From NCBI GenBank assembly GCA_015501055.1, contig JADNYV010000003.1, positions 434,001 to 498,000 on the forward strand: DNA of 64,000 nt, read 5' to 3'. Both the position numbers and the translations under genes were made by a program. The first letter of the stretch is position 1. Every line of letters starts with the position of its first letter. This DNA is from Mucidula mucida (taxonomy: Eukaryota; Basidiomycota; Agaricomycetes; Agaricales; Physalacriaceae). Below the pieces are notes generated by a model. That model was not told the origin of the DNA. It did no database searches and saw only the letters and a program-made list of their open reading frames with translations. This document shows, piece after piece, positions 22,592 to 34,509 of this stretch.

Positions 22592-23403
22592 GTTTAATGA
22601 TTAACTCGTAATCTGAGGACGTTGATGATCTTGAGCTCAGGTTGCACGTGGGACTGTATAGTTGCGGCATTCTCCGAGGATGGCTGCCTGCGGGGAAGCC
22701 CGACAGAGGTATCAATCGCGGACACTTGCTCACTGATCCAAACAGCCATGTACCTCAAGATTTTGGCGGCGCTTCTCTACTACATCTCGTCTGAATCGCT
22801 CGGCACATTTCGGACAGCAACTCACAGGTCTGTCTTTCCTGGAAACCTTGTTCTGCACAGGTAGACGTGTCTAAGCGCGCCCATTGTCTGGCCGGCCAAT
22901 TCCCATCTCCGTCAACGTAGCTCAAGAGATTCTTTGCGAGCTTTTCGAGGACAACTCTCGATCGTCACTGCACGCGCTCTACTCTATCATATGTATGCTG
23001 CAACTCGAAGGTTTTGTGACTTCAGACTTCAACGCGCTGCCTCCAGCACAAACAATCGTCCAAGTCGAGTGCTCAGTCACATACCGCATTTAAATGGACA
23101 ACTCATTCCGACTCAGTGCAGCTTGGTCGTACGGGTTTTGCGTCGAAAGATTTGGAGCAACGCCGTATTGCGCTATGGGCTTTGTATGGTATCATGCAGA
23201 CCTGGTCAAAGGTCGCGCCAATATCAGAGAACATGAAGAACATCTCGTCTAAAGATGTGGATTTGGCTGATTTTCACATTGCTTGTTATTATACGTATTA
23301 CCAGTAACTATGTAAGTGCTGCCCCCTGTGCGGAAACTGTACTATCGCGTTATAGCAATGTCTACATTATGTCGCTGTTCTTAAGTGTCTGAATAGGCAT
23401 AAC
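22592..23403. other. Unassigned 0.8-kb stretch
   Basis: Open frames at 22884-23093, 23098-23255 and 23116-23307 on the plus strand read protein-like text (for example LYSIICMLQLEGFVTSDF, LWALYGIMQTWSKVAP) but show no domain I recognise and no clean splice chain between them. It may contain a small unknown gene or a decayed one. The left 150 bases are probably the RPL10A promoter. Confidence 0.35.
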
Positions 23404-24332
23404 TTACTGACACATTCTAAGCGTCTGCATGAAAAGCGAAAGATACCACCCCGTCAAACCCCATATCTCCAACTTGCCATACTTCCCAGCTCCAACTTCA
23501 CTGTCATCCGCAACACCCTCCGCCCTCAAAGGAAGCGGAAACAGACGGTCTGCATAGGTTGCGTCGTTCGACCATTGGGCCTGCACGTCAGACACATCCA
23601 CCGCCCAATACGGGCGCTGTCCGCGGAACATGGAAGACCGCAGACGCGTCGGCGACGTCAGAGCGGCAAGCGGGAGGTGGAAGATGTTGTGCACTTCGTC
23701 CTCCGAGATCTCGTCCATGATAGCGGCAACGGAGATGGACGGCAGAGGATCGTCGTCGGCAAGATCGTCAAAGGCGTCCTTTCCTGGGCGCGGATACAGA
23801 AATCCCTGCAAAGTGATGAAAGACGGCCACGACTGCGCGAACGATAGACGTACGACGAATGGCCATACGGTCATGGATTGGGTGAGGTTCCCTTCAGGAG
23901 GCCCTAGCTCGCCGAGAAGCTCGACGCGGCTGGAATGGACGCCTAGCTCTTCTTCAACCTCGCGTAGAGCAGCAGCGACAAACGACGGATCATTCTACAA
24001 TCCAAAGTTGATGAATGGACATGTAGAATGCCATCAAAAATGACACTCACCTCGTCAACGCGTCCACCGGGAAAGCTGACTTCTCCAGAATGCGTCCTCA
24101 TCGATTTCCCTCTGACTTCGAATAAGATCCCGGGAACATTATGAAAGTTGCATAATGGAATAAGAACAGCGGCATTCCGTTTTCGTGAATTGACAAGAGA
24201 ACGCCCAGTATCAGAGGTCAGAAGAGGCTTCAAAAGCGTCTGTATCTTCCTAAGACTGCCCTTGGTGAAAGGCTTGGAGACATTGACACACGACGAAGAT
24301 CCAATGGAATGGATCAAGTGAGAGGAAGACAT
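23404..24332 (-). CDS. Nudix hydrolase, CoA diphosphatase-like
   Basis: Two exons. The first (24332 to about 24049) ends HSGEVSFPGGRVDE; the second begins NDPSFVAAALREVEEELGV. Joined across the intron (about 23995-24048) they form the Nudix box GRVDE-x7-REVEEELGV, with metal-binding glutamates. Ahead of it RKRNAAVLIPLCNFHNVPGI and the SGEVSFPGG word are typical of the NUDT7/NUDT8/Pcd1 group that hydrolyse CoA and its derivatives, in yeast in peroxisomes. No clear C-terminal peroxisomal SKL is present (the protein ends TLRMCQ), so location is unsure. Length about 290 residues, in the family range. Frame intact. Confidence 0.88.
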
Positions 24333-24436
24333 GACACCCTTGTCATTTCTCTAAAGCTGTTGACAATGACAGGAAGAAGCAGCGAGGGTGGCAGTGCAGT
24401 ACAGTGAAAGAATATTGTGATTATGATGTACAAATT

Positions 24437-25889
24437 CTACGAGAACAGCTTGTTTACCGACGTGTTGCCTTCCTGGTTCTTCTTGAGGACCTACAATGAC
24501 TAGTTAGTACAGTCACTTTCTATGAGACAGCGTAACAAACCTTGGCAACGGCAAACTCAAAGTCTTCCTGGGTAACATGCTGCCGGCGTTCTCGAAGCGC
24601 ATACATGCCAGCTTCCGTACAAATACCGCGCACTTCTGCGCCAGAACATTGGCCCATCTTTTCTGCCAGTGCACGGAGATTGATGCCACGCTGTAAAGAC
24701 ATCTAATAGATGTCAGACAACGCGACAAACAGTACAATTATGATCCTCACTTTTCTCGAGTGAATGCGCAGAATGGAAACACGAGCTTCAGGACCAGGCG
24801 GAGGGAACTCAATCTTTCGATCTATCCGTCCAGGTCTCAAGAGCGCCGAGTCAAGGATATCTAGAAGAAAATGAGGCTAAATAAAGAAGAACGCGTTGTA
24901 AAACATACCTATACGATTCGTAGCCATGATGACCTTGATATTCTTGGTTGCCTCAAATCCATCCAGCTGGTTAAGCAACTCCAACATCGTCCGCTGCACC
25001 TCTGAATCACCACCACTGCCTCCGCCGTCCCCTCGCGAACTACCGATAGAGTCAATCTCATCCATGAAGATGATGCTAGGCGCGTGTTCTCTGGCCATAA
25101 CAAAGAGTTCTCGAACCATCCGACTACCCTCTCCAATATACTTCTGAACCAGCTCACTACCACTGACACGAATGAACTTGCAATCCGTGTGGTGCGCCAC
25201 AGCTCGTGCGAGAAGAGTCTTTCCAGTACCCGGGGGACCGTAGAGGAGAACGCCCTTCGGCTGTGCTATACCAAGGGCATCAAATAGCTCTGGGTGTTTC
25301 ACGGGAAGCTCGATGACCTCTTTAATCTCCTTAATTTGCTTGTCGAGACCTCCAACCATCTCGTACGTGCTGTCGGGCACCTTTTCGACCATCATCAGCG
25401 ATACGAGAGGGTCCACTTTGTTTGGTAGAATCTTGTGGATTGTGTACGAGTCGGACCGCAGAGCGATACGAAGAGTAGGCGTCAAGGCATTGATGTCGAT
25501 GTCGCCGTCGAGGTCAACAACTAAGTACGCCTCAGAGATATAGACGCAAAGTAAAGCACGACACGTACTGTATTTTCCTTCGGGTTGTACTTTGACAAGC
25601 ACCTTGTTCTTTCCCATTACTTTGACCACTTCGCCGACGTAGCTGCCCGGCTCGTGTAAGAGCTGCAGCTCCTCTCTTAGAAGCCTCACTAAACAGTGTT
25701 AGTTAGCGGCTACAGACACCAAGGTATACACGTACCCCGCGCATTGAGAGCATTCCGTTGTGCTTCCAAACGACGCAAGTTTTGCGTTTTCTGGCTGATG
25801 GTGAGCTCGGCAGCCTCGATTTTAGCCTGATAGTAAGGCTTAATGCCGCCTGGTATGAGATGTGTGACAGTGGCCGTCGCTACAGGCAT
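24437..25889 (-). CDS. RPT6: 26S proteasome regulatory subunit Rpt6 (AAA ATPase)
   Basis: One of six ATPases at the base of the 19S regulatory particle, unfolding ubiquitinated substrates. N-terminal coiled coil ([20 protein letters not shown]), OB domain ([20 protein letters not shown]), [14 protein letters not shown] linker, then [20 protein letters not shown], Walker [16 protein letters not shown], Walker [13 protein letters not shown], the SRH region [20 protein letters not shown] and [20 protein letters not shown], and the C-terminal helix bundle ([20 protein letters not shown]). These blocks, especially [18 protein letters not shown], are Rpt6 rather than other Rpt subunits. Five introns. 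The end [15 protein letters not shown] is a little variant. Frame intact. Confidence 0.95.
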
Positions 25890-26041
25890 CGTGAAGGGTG
25901 TTGTCGATGTACAAGTTGAAGAGGTCAATGACGCGTACGCGTCTTCCGTGACAGTGACATTGTAACAGTTGTAGATTACTATGGGCGTCAAATTCTCCCA
26001 AATTAAATAAATTAAGAGTGCAGTAATATACATGAGTAGTC

Positions 26042-27856
26042 TCAGTCCAAGCGCCCTTTGTCTCTGTAATAACGATCGTCGGGCAAGTCACTCAATATCC
26101 ATCGCCGCAGAGCGAAAATAAATACGGCAAGGAATGTGAAGATGGCGATAATGCTCTGTAAAGTGTGTGCAACAACGTACGAATGTACTGTTGTCATCTT
26201 GTTGTTGAGGTACTAACAAAGGATGAGCAACGACTGTCCAAGGAAAACGAACAATCTTACCCTAGCCAGGCGCTCCATTATGTTCTCCGAGTGAATGGAA
26301 CGAATAGAACCAGATGCCGCGCCCTCGAGGGCAGAGAACACGCTCTTCTCGTTCAGTACATTGATCGGCTTACCCTCGCCATCCGCGTTCCAGTACACCA
26401 AGTCATTATGGTCTGCCACAACAACTTGAACATCTTCCAAAGATGTGCTCTTGCCAGTGATCCCGTACATGCTCTTCATCCAATCCTTCCACCTCTCGGT
26501 ATCCATCCATGCGAAAACCACTTCTCTATCATGTTTTCCCGCCTTGCGCCATGCACCGCTTAAGACTTCAAATCGTTGTTTCAGAAGCTCCTTATTCGAT
26601 TCAGAGACACCAGCGAGCAGTACGAGAGGCTTTGCTGGAGATTTCATGACAGACTGGAATGAGTCCTGGGTTAACTCAGTTGAAGTAGGCAAGCGATTGG
26701 CAAGAAGCCATCGAAGCGCGGCGTCGGCGTTGAAGGAGGAGGTCGTATAGATAGACGTGGGAGTGGAAACGTCGTGATCTTTGAAAGCGAGTAATGCCCA
26801 ACTATTTGTGATGCCATATTTCAGCATGATAGCTTCCGGGGGGTCGGCAATTGTGTATACGGGCGGAGTACCGAGTAACGAGGCAAACAAGGGCGTAAGA
26901 GCCTTGGGAGCATCATGAGATGAATGGAGGAGGACATAGGCGATGTCGTTTTCAGTAATGTAGGAATCCAGGTCTTGCACACCAATAGCTTTCGAGGGCG
27001 GCGCGTTAGCTTTTTCAGCGAACGCCGCTAGCGCCTCCAATTTTCTGCCACTCGTGTATTCGGTCTTGGCGCCTCCCGCGGAATAGTACACCAAAGTCGG
27101 ATAGCCCTCTATCTCCTGGGAGCTGCATAGAGCTTTGTTGGCATCACAGTCAACTTCAGCGACGGTCAGTTTTCCTTGGAAAAGCTTTGCCAGCTTGACC
27201 CATGTCGGAGCTAGCTTCTTACAATGCCCGCACCTATTATACATCAGCCAACGTGTCATGTAAAGGGGATAGTAGCTGACCAAGGAGCATAGAACTTGAC
27301 AAAGGTCGAGCCTTGGTCCAGTGTGGATTGGAATGACTTTGTGTCTAATACAGCGACGGCTCCGTTAGGGTTTAAAATATATTCGGGTGTTGGAGGGGGG
27401 ACATCGACTGCGTGGCGCTTGATGTATGGGACTAGCGTGTCGAGAACCCTGTTGCCCTTGAACTTTTCGACGAATTCACCGTCCTTGTAGACGCTCAGTG
27501 TTGGATAGCCGGTTATACCGTTCGCATTGCATAAATCTAGAAACAGTTCATTAGTGGTTTCAATACGTGTACACCGCAAGCGCACCTCCGTTGACAGCAC
27601 AGTTGACCTGCGCCAACTTTATGCCCGGCACTTCGACCTCGCTCACTTTGACCAACTCTTCCCATATTGGCGCGAATGCCCGACAGTGACCACAATACGG
27701 CGAAAAGTGTTCGACAAGCCAAGCACCGGTGGCAATGGAGCTCTTGAAGTTTTCGGGGGTCAAGACCTGCTCAGTCTTGACGGGAACAGCGCCGCATGTT
27801 ATCGCCAGCGACGTGAGCAGCAGCCGCAACGAGATCGGACCCAGGCCCAATTTCAT
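26042..27856 (-). CDS. Protein disulfide isomerase with C-terminal membrane anchor
   Basis: ER thiol oxidoreductase. Signal peptide: MKLGLGPISLRLLLTSLAIT. Thioredoxin domain 1 has HFSPYCGHCRAFAPIWEEL; domain 2 has VKFYAPW/CGHCKKLAPTWVK, the CGHC being rejoined by an intron at about 27235-27284. Both active sites are the classical CGHC. A long, weakly conserved lumenal region follows (about 260 residues). The last exon encodes IIAIFTFLAVFIFALRRW, a single membrane helix, then a short polar tail ending RDKGRLD. There is no HDEL/KDEL, so retention would depend on the anchor, as in yeast Eps1 or TMX proteins. The stop lies 153 bases from the RPT6 start. Frame intact. Confidence 0.9.
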
Positions 27857-27918
27857 GATGGAGGTAGTAGTGAAAGATGAAAACGTGACCATCGCGCTCT
27901 TCTGACTCGACACCCATC

Positions 27919-29540
27919 ATGGATCTCGCTGTCTCCATATCATCCCTTGTTACGCGCGAATTTACTGCTGTTGTACTCGCTGGCTTTGGCGCAGAGTAGG
28001 TTGCACGCATCATCCATCTGACAGCGTTATTGAACGGTAATCAGGCTGCTGCCATTGACCAACGACCACGGCGACGAACCATGTCCAAAGGCGCTCCTTC
28101 CGGTCGCCAATAAAGCTGTCGTAGACTATGTTCTCGCTTGGATTGAGTCATCTGGCATAAAAGGTCATTTTCATCATCGATCTATTCACTACGCTGACTG
28201 ACATAATGCAGATGTTGTGCTAATATGCCCCAGCATACATCGCCATGCCATCTCCAATCACATCCATTCCGACATTACTCACGCGCTTCGCATCGATCTA
28301 CAAACATTTGACGAAACTATGGATAGCAGTGTCGGGACCTGTACTCTTCTGCGCCACTTTTCAAATCGCATACAAAACGATTTTGTAGTTGTGCCTTGTG
28401 ACTTTCTACCTCCGCCGTCTTTGACTCTAACATCGATTCTGGACAAATTTCGTGCTGACAGCGTCTCGGACGGTTCTATCGCCACTACGTGCTGGTTTTC
28501 GAATCCTCCAACGACAGAAAAAGGATCCCTGCCTGAAGAATGGAGCACACCACTTCCACCCAGTGCAATTGTCTGGGACGAGAAAAGCGGGACACTTTTG
28601 CACGTCGATACCCCAGACGACACGGATCTCAATGCAGAAGAACTAGAACTCCGCATGTCGTTGATGCGCTTGTGAGGATCTAACCTGTGCTATGATTTCC
28701 CTCTAAACCGAGTCACAGATATCCTAGGACAAGGATGTCTTCTCGCTACCAAGACTCGCACGTCTATGTGTGCCGACGTTCTGTTTTAGATCTGCTTCAA
28801 GAAAAACCGCATTTTGATTCCTTCCGAGAAGAATTTATCCCATGGTTATGTAAAGTTCCCTTTCAACGCAGACGAAGAGAAAAATACGGTTCAAGTCAGT
28901 TGCCGCTTCACTTCTGCATCCCATTTTTTTTGAATGACGGTGTGCAGTACTGAACCCCACGACAAATGCGCCGACCCAGATCACTGCTCTACAGCATTCT
29001 GTCATGCTCACTGATGTTCCTGTTGTCGGCGGAGAAGAATCTTCAGACGAAGAGTTGTCAACGACGGCAACGTTGCGCGTTGGTGTTGTCATTCACAAAA
29101 ACCTCAATGCCGCCAGGATAAATACCTTGCCCACATACTTTGACATGAGTCGGCAACTCCTTGCAGCTCTTCCCCTCCCCGCGACACCATCCTCCCTCAT
29201 ATCCCAAGCCCTTGTAGATCCTTCCACTCAAATAGGCGAGCGTACTACTATCAAAAAGTCAATTGTCGGGCGGCACTGCGTTATTGGGAAGATGGTCAAG
29301 ATAACTGGATGCGTCCTATTAGATCACTGTGTGGTTGAAGATGGTGCCAAATTGGACGGCTGTATCCTAGGCAAAAACACCAAGGTTGGGGCAAAGGCTC
29401 AGTTGAGCAGGTGTGTTACCCAGGCCGGATATGAGGTATCAGAGGGCGATTCTGTCAAAAATGAAAAGCTCGAACTGTCAGATTGGACGGGTGCATTGGA
29501 TGACGAGAATTCCGACGAAACGGATGAATCAGAGGAGTAG
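27919..29540 (+). CDS. GCD1: Translation initiation factor eIF2B subunit gamma
   Basis: Part of the guanine nucleotide exchange factor for eIF2. The nucleotidyltransferase-like N terminus reads VTREFTAVVLAGFGAELLPL, TNDHGDEPCPKALLPVANKA, VDYVLAWIESSGIKDVVLIC, then DFVVVPCDFLPPPSLTLTSI. The C terminus has a left-handed beta-helix with hexapeptide repeats: STQIGERTTIKKSIVGRHCV, GKMVKITGCVLLDHCVVEDG, KLDGCILGKNTKVGAKAQLS. The acidic end NSDETDESEE is typical. Introns at about 27994-28040, 28165-28209, 28672-28722 and 28889-28949. Only 62 bases separate its ATG from that of the divergent PDI gene. A yeast name (GCD1) is used by orthology from the domain order. Confidence 0.9.
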
Positions 29541-29850
29541 AATAGACCTAGCCGTTCATTGTCTGTATCACTACTACATAGATGCTGTATCGCCAAAAAC
29601 TTCTAAGGAGAAGAATGGCATCCCAGCAATCATTGGATTTTTAAATTTTTTCAAGCCCATTGTTAGCTGACTAAAGCAGCCTGATCACAGATGCGCTCTC
29701 TCAAATTTCAAGATTTCATCCCCGGTACGATCGAGTCTGCCTAGGGGAGACATCTCCTTAAGGAAGGTCGTTCCACTCAGAACATCAACGACGTCAGATC
29801 TATAACTTTCTGGGCTGGCGTCTTTGCAGTTTGCTCCCCGACTGCCAGGC

Positions 29851-31060
29851 CATGTCACAAATACTCGACCCGATTCTTGATTCCGAAGGCAACTTTCCAC
29901 CAGACTTCTTCCTGCATGAAAATTCGGCATCGCTGGGCTTGGCGTCAGCTACTGTCGCCTTCAAAACTGGTGTAGGTCGCCGCGACGTATTTTTGGGCGA
30001 GCAGCGCTGCATCGTGTGTGGTAGGAGCTCCAAGACAATCTTGAAGCATTGTCATGTCAATCCGCAGGCGCAGCAAGACTGGGTGAGTCACAAGGACGTG
30101 GATTACAGTGAAAGGCTTATTCAGTAACAGTGGGACGTCCTCCTCGCCGAAGAATGGCTGCCCAGCCGAGCTAAAAAGAGTCCGGTACATGACCCCAGGA
30201 ACGGGTTTACAGGCTGTTCAACATGTCACGATGGCTTTGACGGTTATGATTTCTATATTCGATATCTTCCCAGTGTAAGTCATTTAATCTATCATTAGCA
30301 CGTTGGTGATGACAGTCAATAGTGCAAGCGATATGTATTTGTCAATATCTCGGGCCACCGCGACTGGCAACAATACCACGGAATGGCTGTGGGCCTCGAT
30401 CCTGATGACGGTGCTAGCGTATATCCTCCGGTCTTGTACGCCCACGAACTTCGAGCCCGCGGTATCCATCCAACTCGGCTTTCAGATCATGTTCCAATGC
30501 TTCCTCTATTCCAGGAGTGGATGGTCCAAGATAGTGTTCTCAATTCAGACTTGAGCATCACATCCACCTTTTTCCGCCAACTAGATGCTCAGGACGATGG
30601 ACCCCCGGCGGCGAATACTAGAACGAGGAAAAGGTTAACAGTAGGAGGCACGCCAAGGGGAGGTGTTGGTGATCGTGGTGGTCGCGGTGGTCGCGGTGGT
30701 CGAGGCGGTGGTGGCGCTCGCAGTTCTCACAGAGGTAGTAGTGCTCGCGGAGGTCGCGGAGATGGCGGCGGTCCTCGCGGAGGAACAGGTCATGGTGCAA
30801 GTAGGTCAGTGGCAGGTAGTAGTCGAGGAAGAGGTGCTGCCAAAGGTCGAGGGAAACGTCGCTTAAGAAGTCCAAGTGAAGGCCCCCCTATGATGACTTT
30901 GACGGCAGATGCGAAGACAGCGAAGGAACTCTTCACCGCTAGTAAAGCTTTGCCTTGTTACAAAACGTGGCTGATGGAGACGCTGTCCTGGGATGGTACT
31001 GCCGCCGAAAACACGCAGTTATATCTGGATGCTATTAGAGATGACGAGTTGACTGAATGA
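29851..31060 (+). CDS. HNH-domain protein with RGG-box tail
   Basis: Core: EQRCIVCGRSSKTILKHCHV, then LLAEEWLPSRAKKSPVHDPR, NGFTGCSTCHDGFDGYDFYI and YVFVNISGHRDWQQYHGMAV. The CxxC/HxH, DPRNG and CSTCHxGFD words make the HNH_2-type nuclease fold common in Agaricomycete lineage-specific proteins; metal-binding residues look intact. A middle helical part (PPVLYAHELRARGIHPTRL) follows. The C terminus (30654-30860) is a strongly Arg/Gly-rich RGG tract, an RNA-binding or condensate-type motif, then RGKRRLRSPSEG and a short conserved end (TAKELFTASKALPCYKTWLM). Introns at about 30085-30132 and 30276-30321. The start is uncertain: the frame is open upstream to about 29752 without a convincing ATG. 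Confidence 0.75.
30654..30860 (+). repeat. GGT/CGTGG (RGG) repeat tract
   Basis: Purine-rich imperfect repeat of GGTCGCGGT-type units coding GGRGGRGGRGG. It produces open frames in all six readings of this stretch, which should not be taken as genes. Confidence 0.85.
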
Positions 31061-31907
31061 TAATTGTACAGTAGTAAGCTTTAGACTCGAGCCAGTCCGA
31101 ATCGACGAACCGATAAACGCTCATCATGCCCATTTTGGAGGTCAAAACATTCTAATTTCTTACCACTAGACCTTAAGACAACTTTTTTCAGTGTAAAATC
31201 CGCTGTTAGTATGTAATTTTTTCTCAGTATATTTTCAGTCTTTTTACAGTATGAAATTTTGCATATTTCTAATAAATCTATACTTATTTGGGTCTATGAG
31301 TGTGAATTTAGTGTAAACTGCTGAATGCAGAAACTCTGCTGAAAATATCCACAAAATTGTACTGTAAAAAGACTGAAAGTTTGCTAAAAGAAAATTACAT
31401 ACTTACAGGATTCCGTCGAGCACCGCACCAGACCAGGTCCTTCCACTTCTCGCGCAGTCTGATCAACTGCGTCAGTCGTGCCGATGCCTCGGTCTACGTG
31501 TTTTTGTCAATCCAGTGCTCGACTAAGGAGAGTTCCACATATTCCTAACCTACCATACCAGTAGTCAACTATTACTTCATCGTGTATCAAACCCGCCCTT
31601 ACGGCGGGTACCAGCACGCTAATTGAACTCATCATCATCATCATACTTACAGGAGCATTTACACTGAAATTAGTTGACTTAACTTCCAGTGCACGGTGTT
31701 GTTCGACTTCAACGAAAACACATATAAGAGTGCCGCAAGTTCAAAAAGTGAAACTTAGACCAGCGGGCAGACAAAGACTAAGGAGATCAACGAGACAGAC
31801 GATATACCCAATATCGACAGGCAAGACTTCCATTATGTGTGTGGTATATATACTTCAATGCTCAAGCTCGACAGTCCTGCTAGATGCCTCGACGAACGAA
31901 ACTCCTG
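31061..31907. other. AT-rich gene-free region holding a MITE-like element
   Basis: Unlike the rest of the window this 850-base stretch has an AT-rich core (31130-31420). Besides the inverted repeat described separately there is a short ATC microsatellite at about 31627-31645. No coding sequence is supported. Confidence 0.55.
31199..31413. mobile_element. MITE-like element with long terminal inverted repeats
   Basis: The left arm (31209-31251) and right arm (31360-31402) are near-perfect reverse complements of about 43 bases: both share GTATGTAATTTT and a CAGTCTTTTTACAGTA core with a few mismatches and a small indel between them. Weaker similarity (tccgctgttag against aatcctgtaag) extends each arm outward. 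The spacer is about 110 bases, AT-rich and non-coding. Size, symmetry and AT content are those of a miniature inverted-repeat transposable element. Target-site duplication could not be fixed, and superfamily cannot be named. Confidence 0.65.
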
Positions 31908-34509
31908 TCATCTAGCAGGGACACTATGCATGAATTCAGCAAACGTGTCCGCTTCGGCATATGACTCGTCCTGCTCCCTTTCCTCCTCTATCCTGTCGGT
32001 ACCACCTCGTACGCTATCCAGCATACCATTCAGACCAACCTCCACCACCGCAAGACACCGACTCAAATCCTCAATCGTTCTCGCTAGCTCTGTATGGGTA
32101 CGATCTGCGTTTACAAACGACATGTAATCCAACGGCCGAAGCTGAGGTAGAATGGCCTGTGAGGAAAGATCCAGCGATGGCGGAGAGCTCGTGCGCGGAA
32201 GCCCAAGGGAGAACGACGCATTCGCGTTCGACGAGGCAGCATCACGAAAGGCTGAGTATTGACTTGTATTGGTGGTGGTATTGTTGAGATGACTCGGAGA
32301 GGGTGAAAAGTTTCTCGGAGCAGTCATCGCCGCAGAAGGAGACGGCGGAAGGAGATCAGATAATCCTAGCTGGTGCTCCGAGGTCAGCGAGGGGATCTAC
32401 GCATATTGTCAATGGCGAGGATTCGCGGGAGAGGTATAACCCATACCTTGAGAACATCTTTGAGACCCGGTGTCCCAAGACCATTCAATCTTGAACTAGA
32501 GTCGCTCCCGCTGCGATCTCGCCGACCAGCAAATGGTTTTACAGGAGGCATTAATGGAGGAGTAGGAATGTCCTGCGCCTTGAATAGCGCTGGTTCAGGC
32601 AACGCAGTGGCTGACCTAGTTCGGGCCATAGAAGGAGGAGACTTTGGGCTGCTAGCAGGATAGCGCCTGGTTGAGCCAGGAATATCCAAAGAGTAAGTTG
32701 ATTGATGTGAGGAAACAGACATATTAGTTCGCGACGACGAGTGAGTGGTTTTCTGAGGTTGCATTGCAGGCGAGAATGTCTTTGCATGAGTGGCGGACGC
32801 TGGAAATTGGAAAGCGTTGGGTGACGCCAAGTCCACTTCATCTTTCGTAGTAGGTTCTTTCGGCACAAGAAGCGGTGGGGTTGACGCAGAGGCATCAGGT
32901 ATTGGGGTACTGGATAAATGGATGTTAGATTTGGTATCTTGGGGTGGGGGTATCTCAATGTCCGCTAAGCCACGACTTGAACGAACCTCGCGGTAAGATT
33001 GGGCGCTTCGACTAGAAGGAGTAGAGGGAGACCCATTGTCAGCAGACTTGTCAAAGTCTGTATACAATGACAATGGCAGACGGGAATTACTTGCTAGTTC
33101 ATCGTCAGAACTATGCAGGCTAGACAACCCTGGTCTTGGTCGGACTGTCCTCGGAAACACAAAGTTTTGATCTGCATCGGAATCCTCTTCGAAGAAGCCT
33201 GGAACCGGCGAGGCTCTAACGCTTCTCTCTCGCTTCGTAGAAGGAGTGGGACTGGGACTGTTGCGCCGAGAGTAGGAAGAGAAAGGCTCCATGGTCGGTG
33301 TCGTTGAAGAATCATTACCGAAGAGGCCACGTAGAGAGGAAGGCAATGGTGCCGGTGGCGGTCGAAGAGTAGGCTGCGTTGGGGCATCGTCGTCCTCACC
33401 CAATGTCAGGAAATCATCGTAGGATTGGTTGGATGGACGACCGCGGACGGTATCAAATTCCCATGACCGTTCATCATCGTCATCTACTTCCTCAAAACTG
33501 GAAAGTCGTTGGAAACGAAGACCAGGAAGCAATAAGTGGTGACCTACTCTTCGCGTTCCCAATCCAACGGTTCAGCTAGACTAGCGCGGGGTGGGGCTTG
33601 ATGGAGACGCCGAACTACATCCTGCAGGATGGATGTGGGAGTTTTAGATACGGTCTTTATCCATTTTGACTTGGTCAAGTCTTCCGCGGATGCTCGCTGT
33701 ATATAGGTCAATAATCAGTCCAAGATCATATTGAAGTCACGTACTTCAGTTGGCGACTCTTTCAGACACATTGCAACAAAATCGCGCATGTCTTTACCAC
33801 CGTCGTTGTCTTGTAAACGAGGGGGCTTCATTTTCGTGATGAGATCCATGACCTCTTGCGGGGACGCCATGTTCGAATGTGGAGGAGCACCCTTGGCCAT
33901 TTCGTATATCATGATTCCCAAACTCCAGATATCTATTTTGGCGTCGTACGCAGCGATAGTCTGCAATACTTCTGGTGCCATCCAGTGTACAGTGCCCGTA
34001 AGAGTATTCCTTTTACTTGACGCGGTCGACAACAGCGCTGATACGCCAAAATCGCAAATCATGACCTTTCCAACAGCGGTGACGAGGACATTAGCGGCCT
34101 TGATGTCGCGATGTATGACAGGGATTTTGTGGAGGTAGCAGAGGGCAATAAGAACCTCGCGAACAATGACGGAGATATAACGCTCCTCAAGGCAATCGTC
34201 CTGTGAAGCCTTCATGAGAGAGTATACGCTGCCGCCTTGGGCGAATTCCATTGCTATCCAGACACGCGGGCCATCCATATAACAGCCAAAGTACTCTGTT
34301 ATGTTGGGAGCATCGCGCAGCTGAGTCAGGAGAGCGACTTCGCGCTGGATGTCGGCGACGTCGTCGTCTTCGCGGTCGAGGTCGATGATCTTGAGGGCGA
34401 CAACTTTGCCGGTAGGAATATGGATGCCCTTGGAGACGGATCCATAGGAGCCTTTGCCGACGGTCTCAAGACGTTTGTAGAGCGAATGCACTGACGGTTG
34501 TTGGGACAT
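31908..34509 (-). CDS. Ste20/GCK-family serine/threonine kinase (Nak1/Kic1-like)
   Basis: Kinase domain at the N terminus: YKRLETVGKGSYGSVSKGIH (Gly loop), VVALKIIDLD (Lys), IHRDIKAANVLV (catalytic loop), MICDFGVSALLS (DFG), TGTVHWMAPEVLQT (the GT-x-WMAPEV Ste20 signature), DIWSLGIMIYEMAKG. The next about 550 residues are Ser/Pro/Thr-rich and disordered, with little domain content. The last exon (to TAG 31908-31910) has LSRCLAVVEVGLNGMLD, a helical segment that may bind Mob/Pmo25-like adaptors. Layout fits germinal-centre kinases of the MOR/RAM polarity pathway such as S. pombe Nak1 and yeast Kic1. Introns at about 33690-33743, 33551-33584 and 32330-32445 region; the tail exon edges are approximate. 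Confidence 0.88.

Noticed and set aside
30618..30875. Reverse-strand open frame over the RGG tract
   Set aside because: Created by the repeat composition; no independent evidence.
31601..31640. Short GC-rich hairpin (CCCGCC...GGCGGG) resembling a tRNA arm
   Set aside because: No cloverleaf, anticodon arm or A/B box; the stem is only about six bases.
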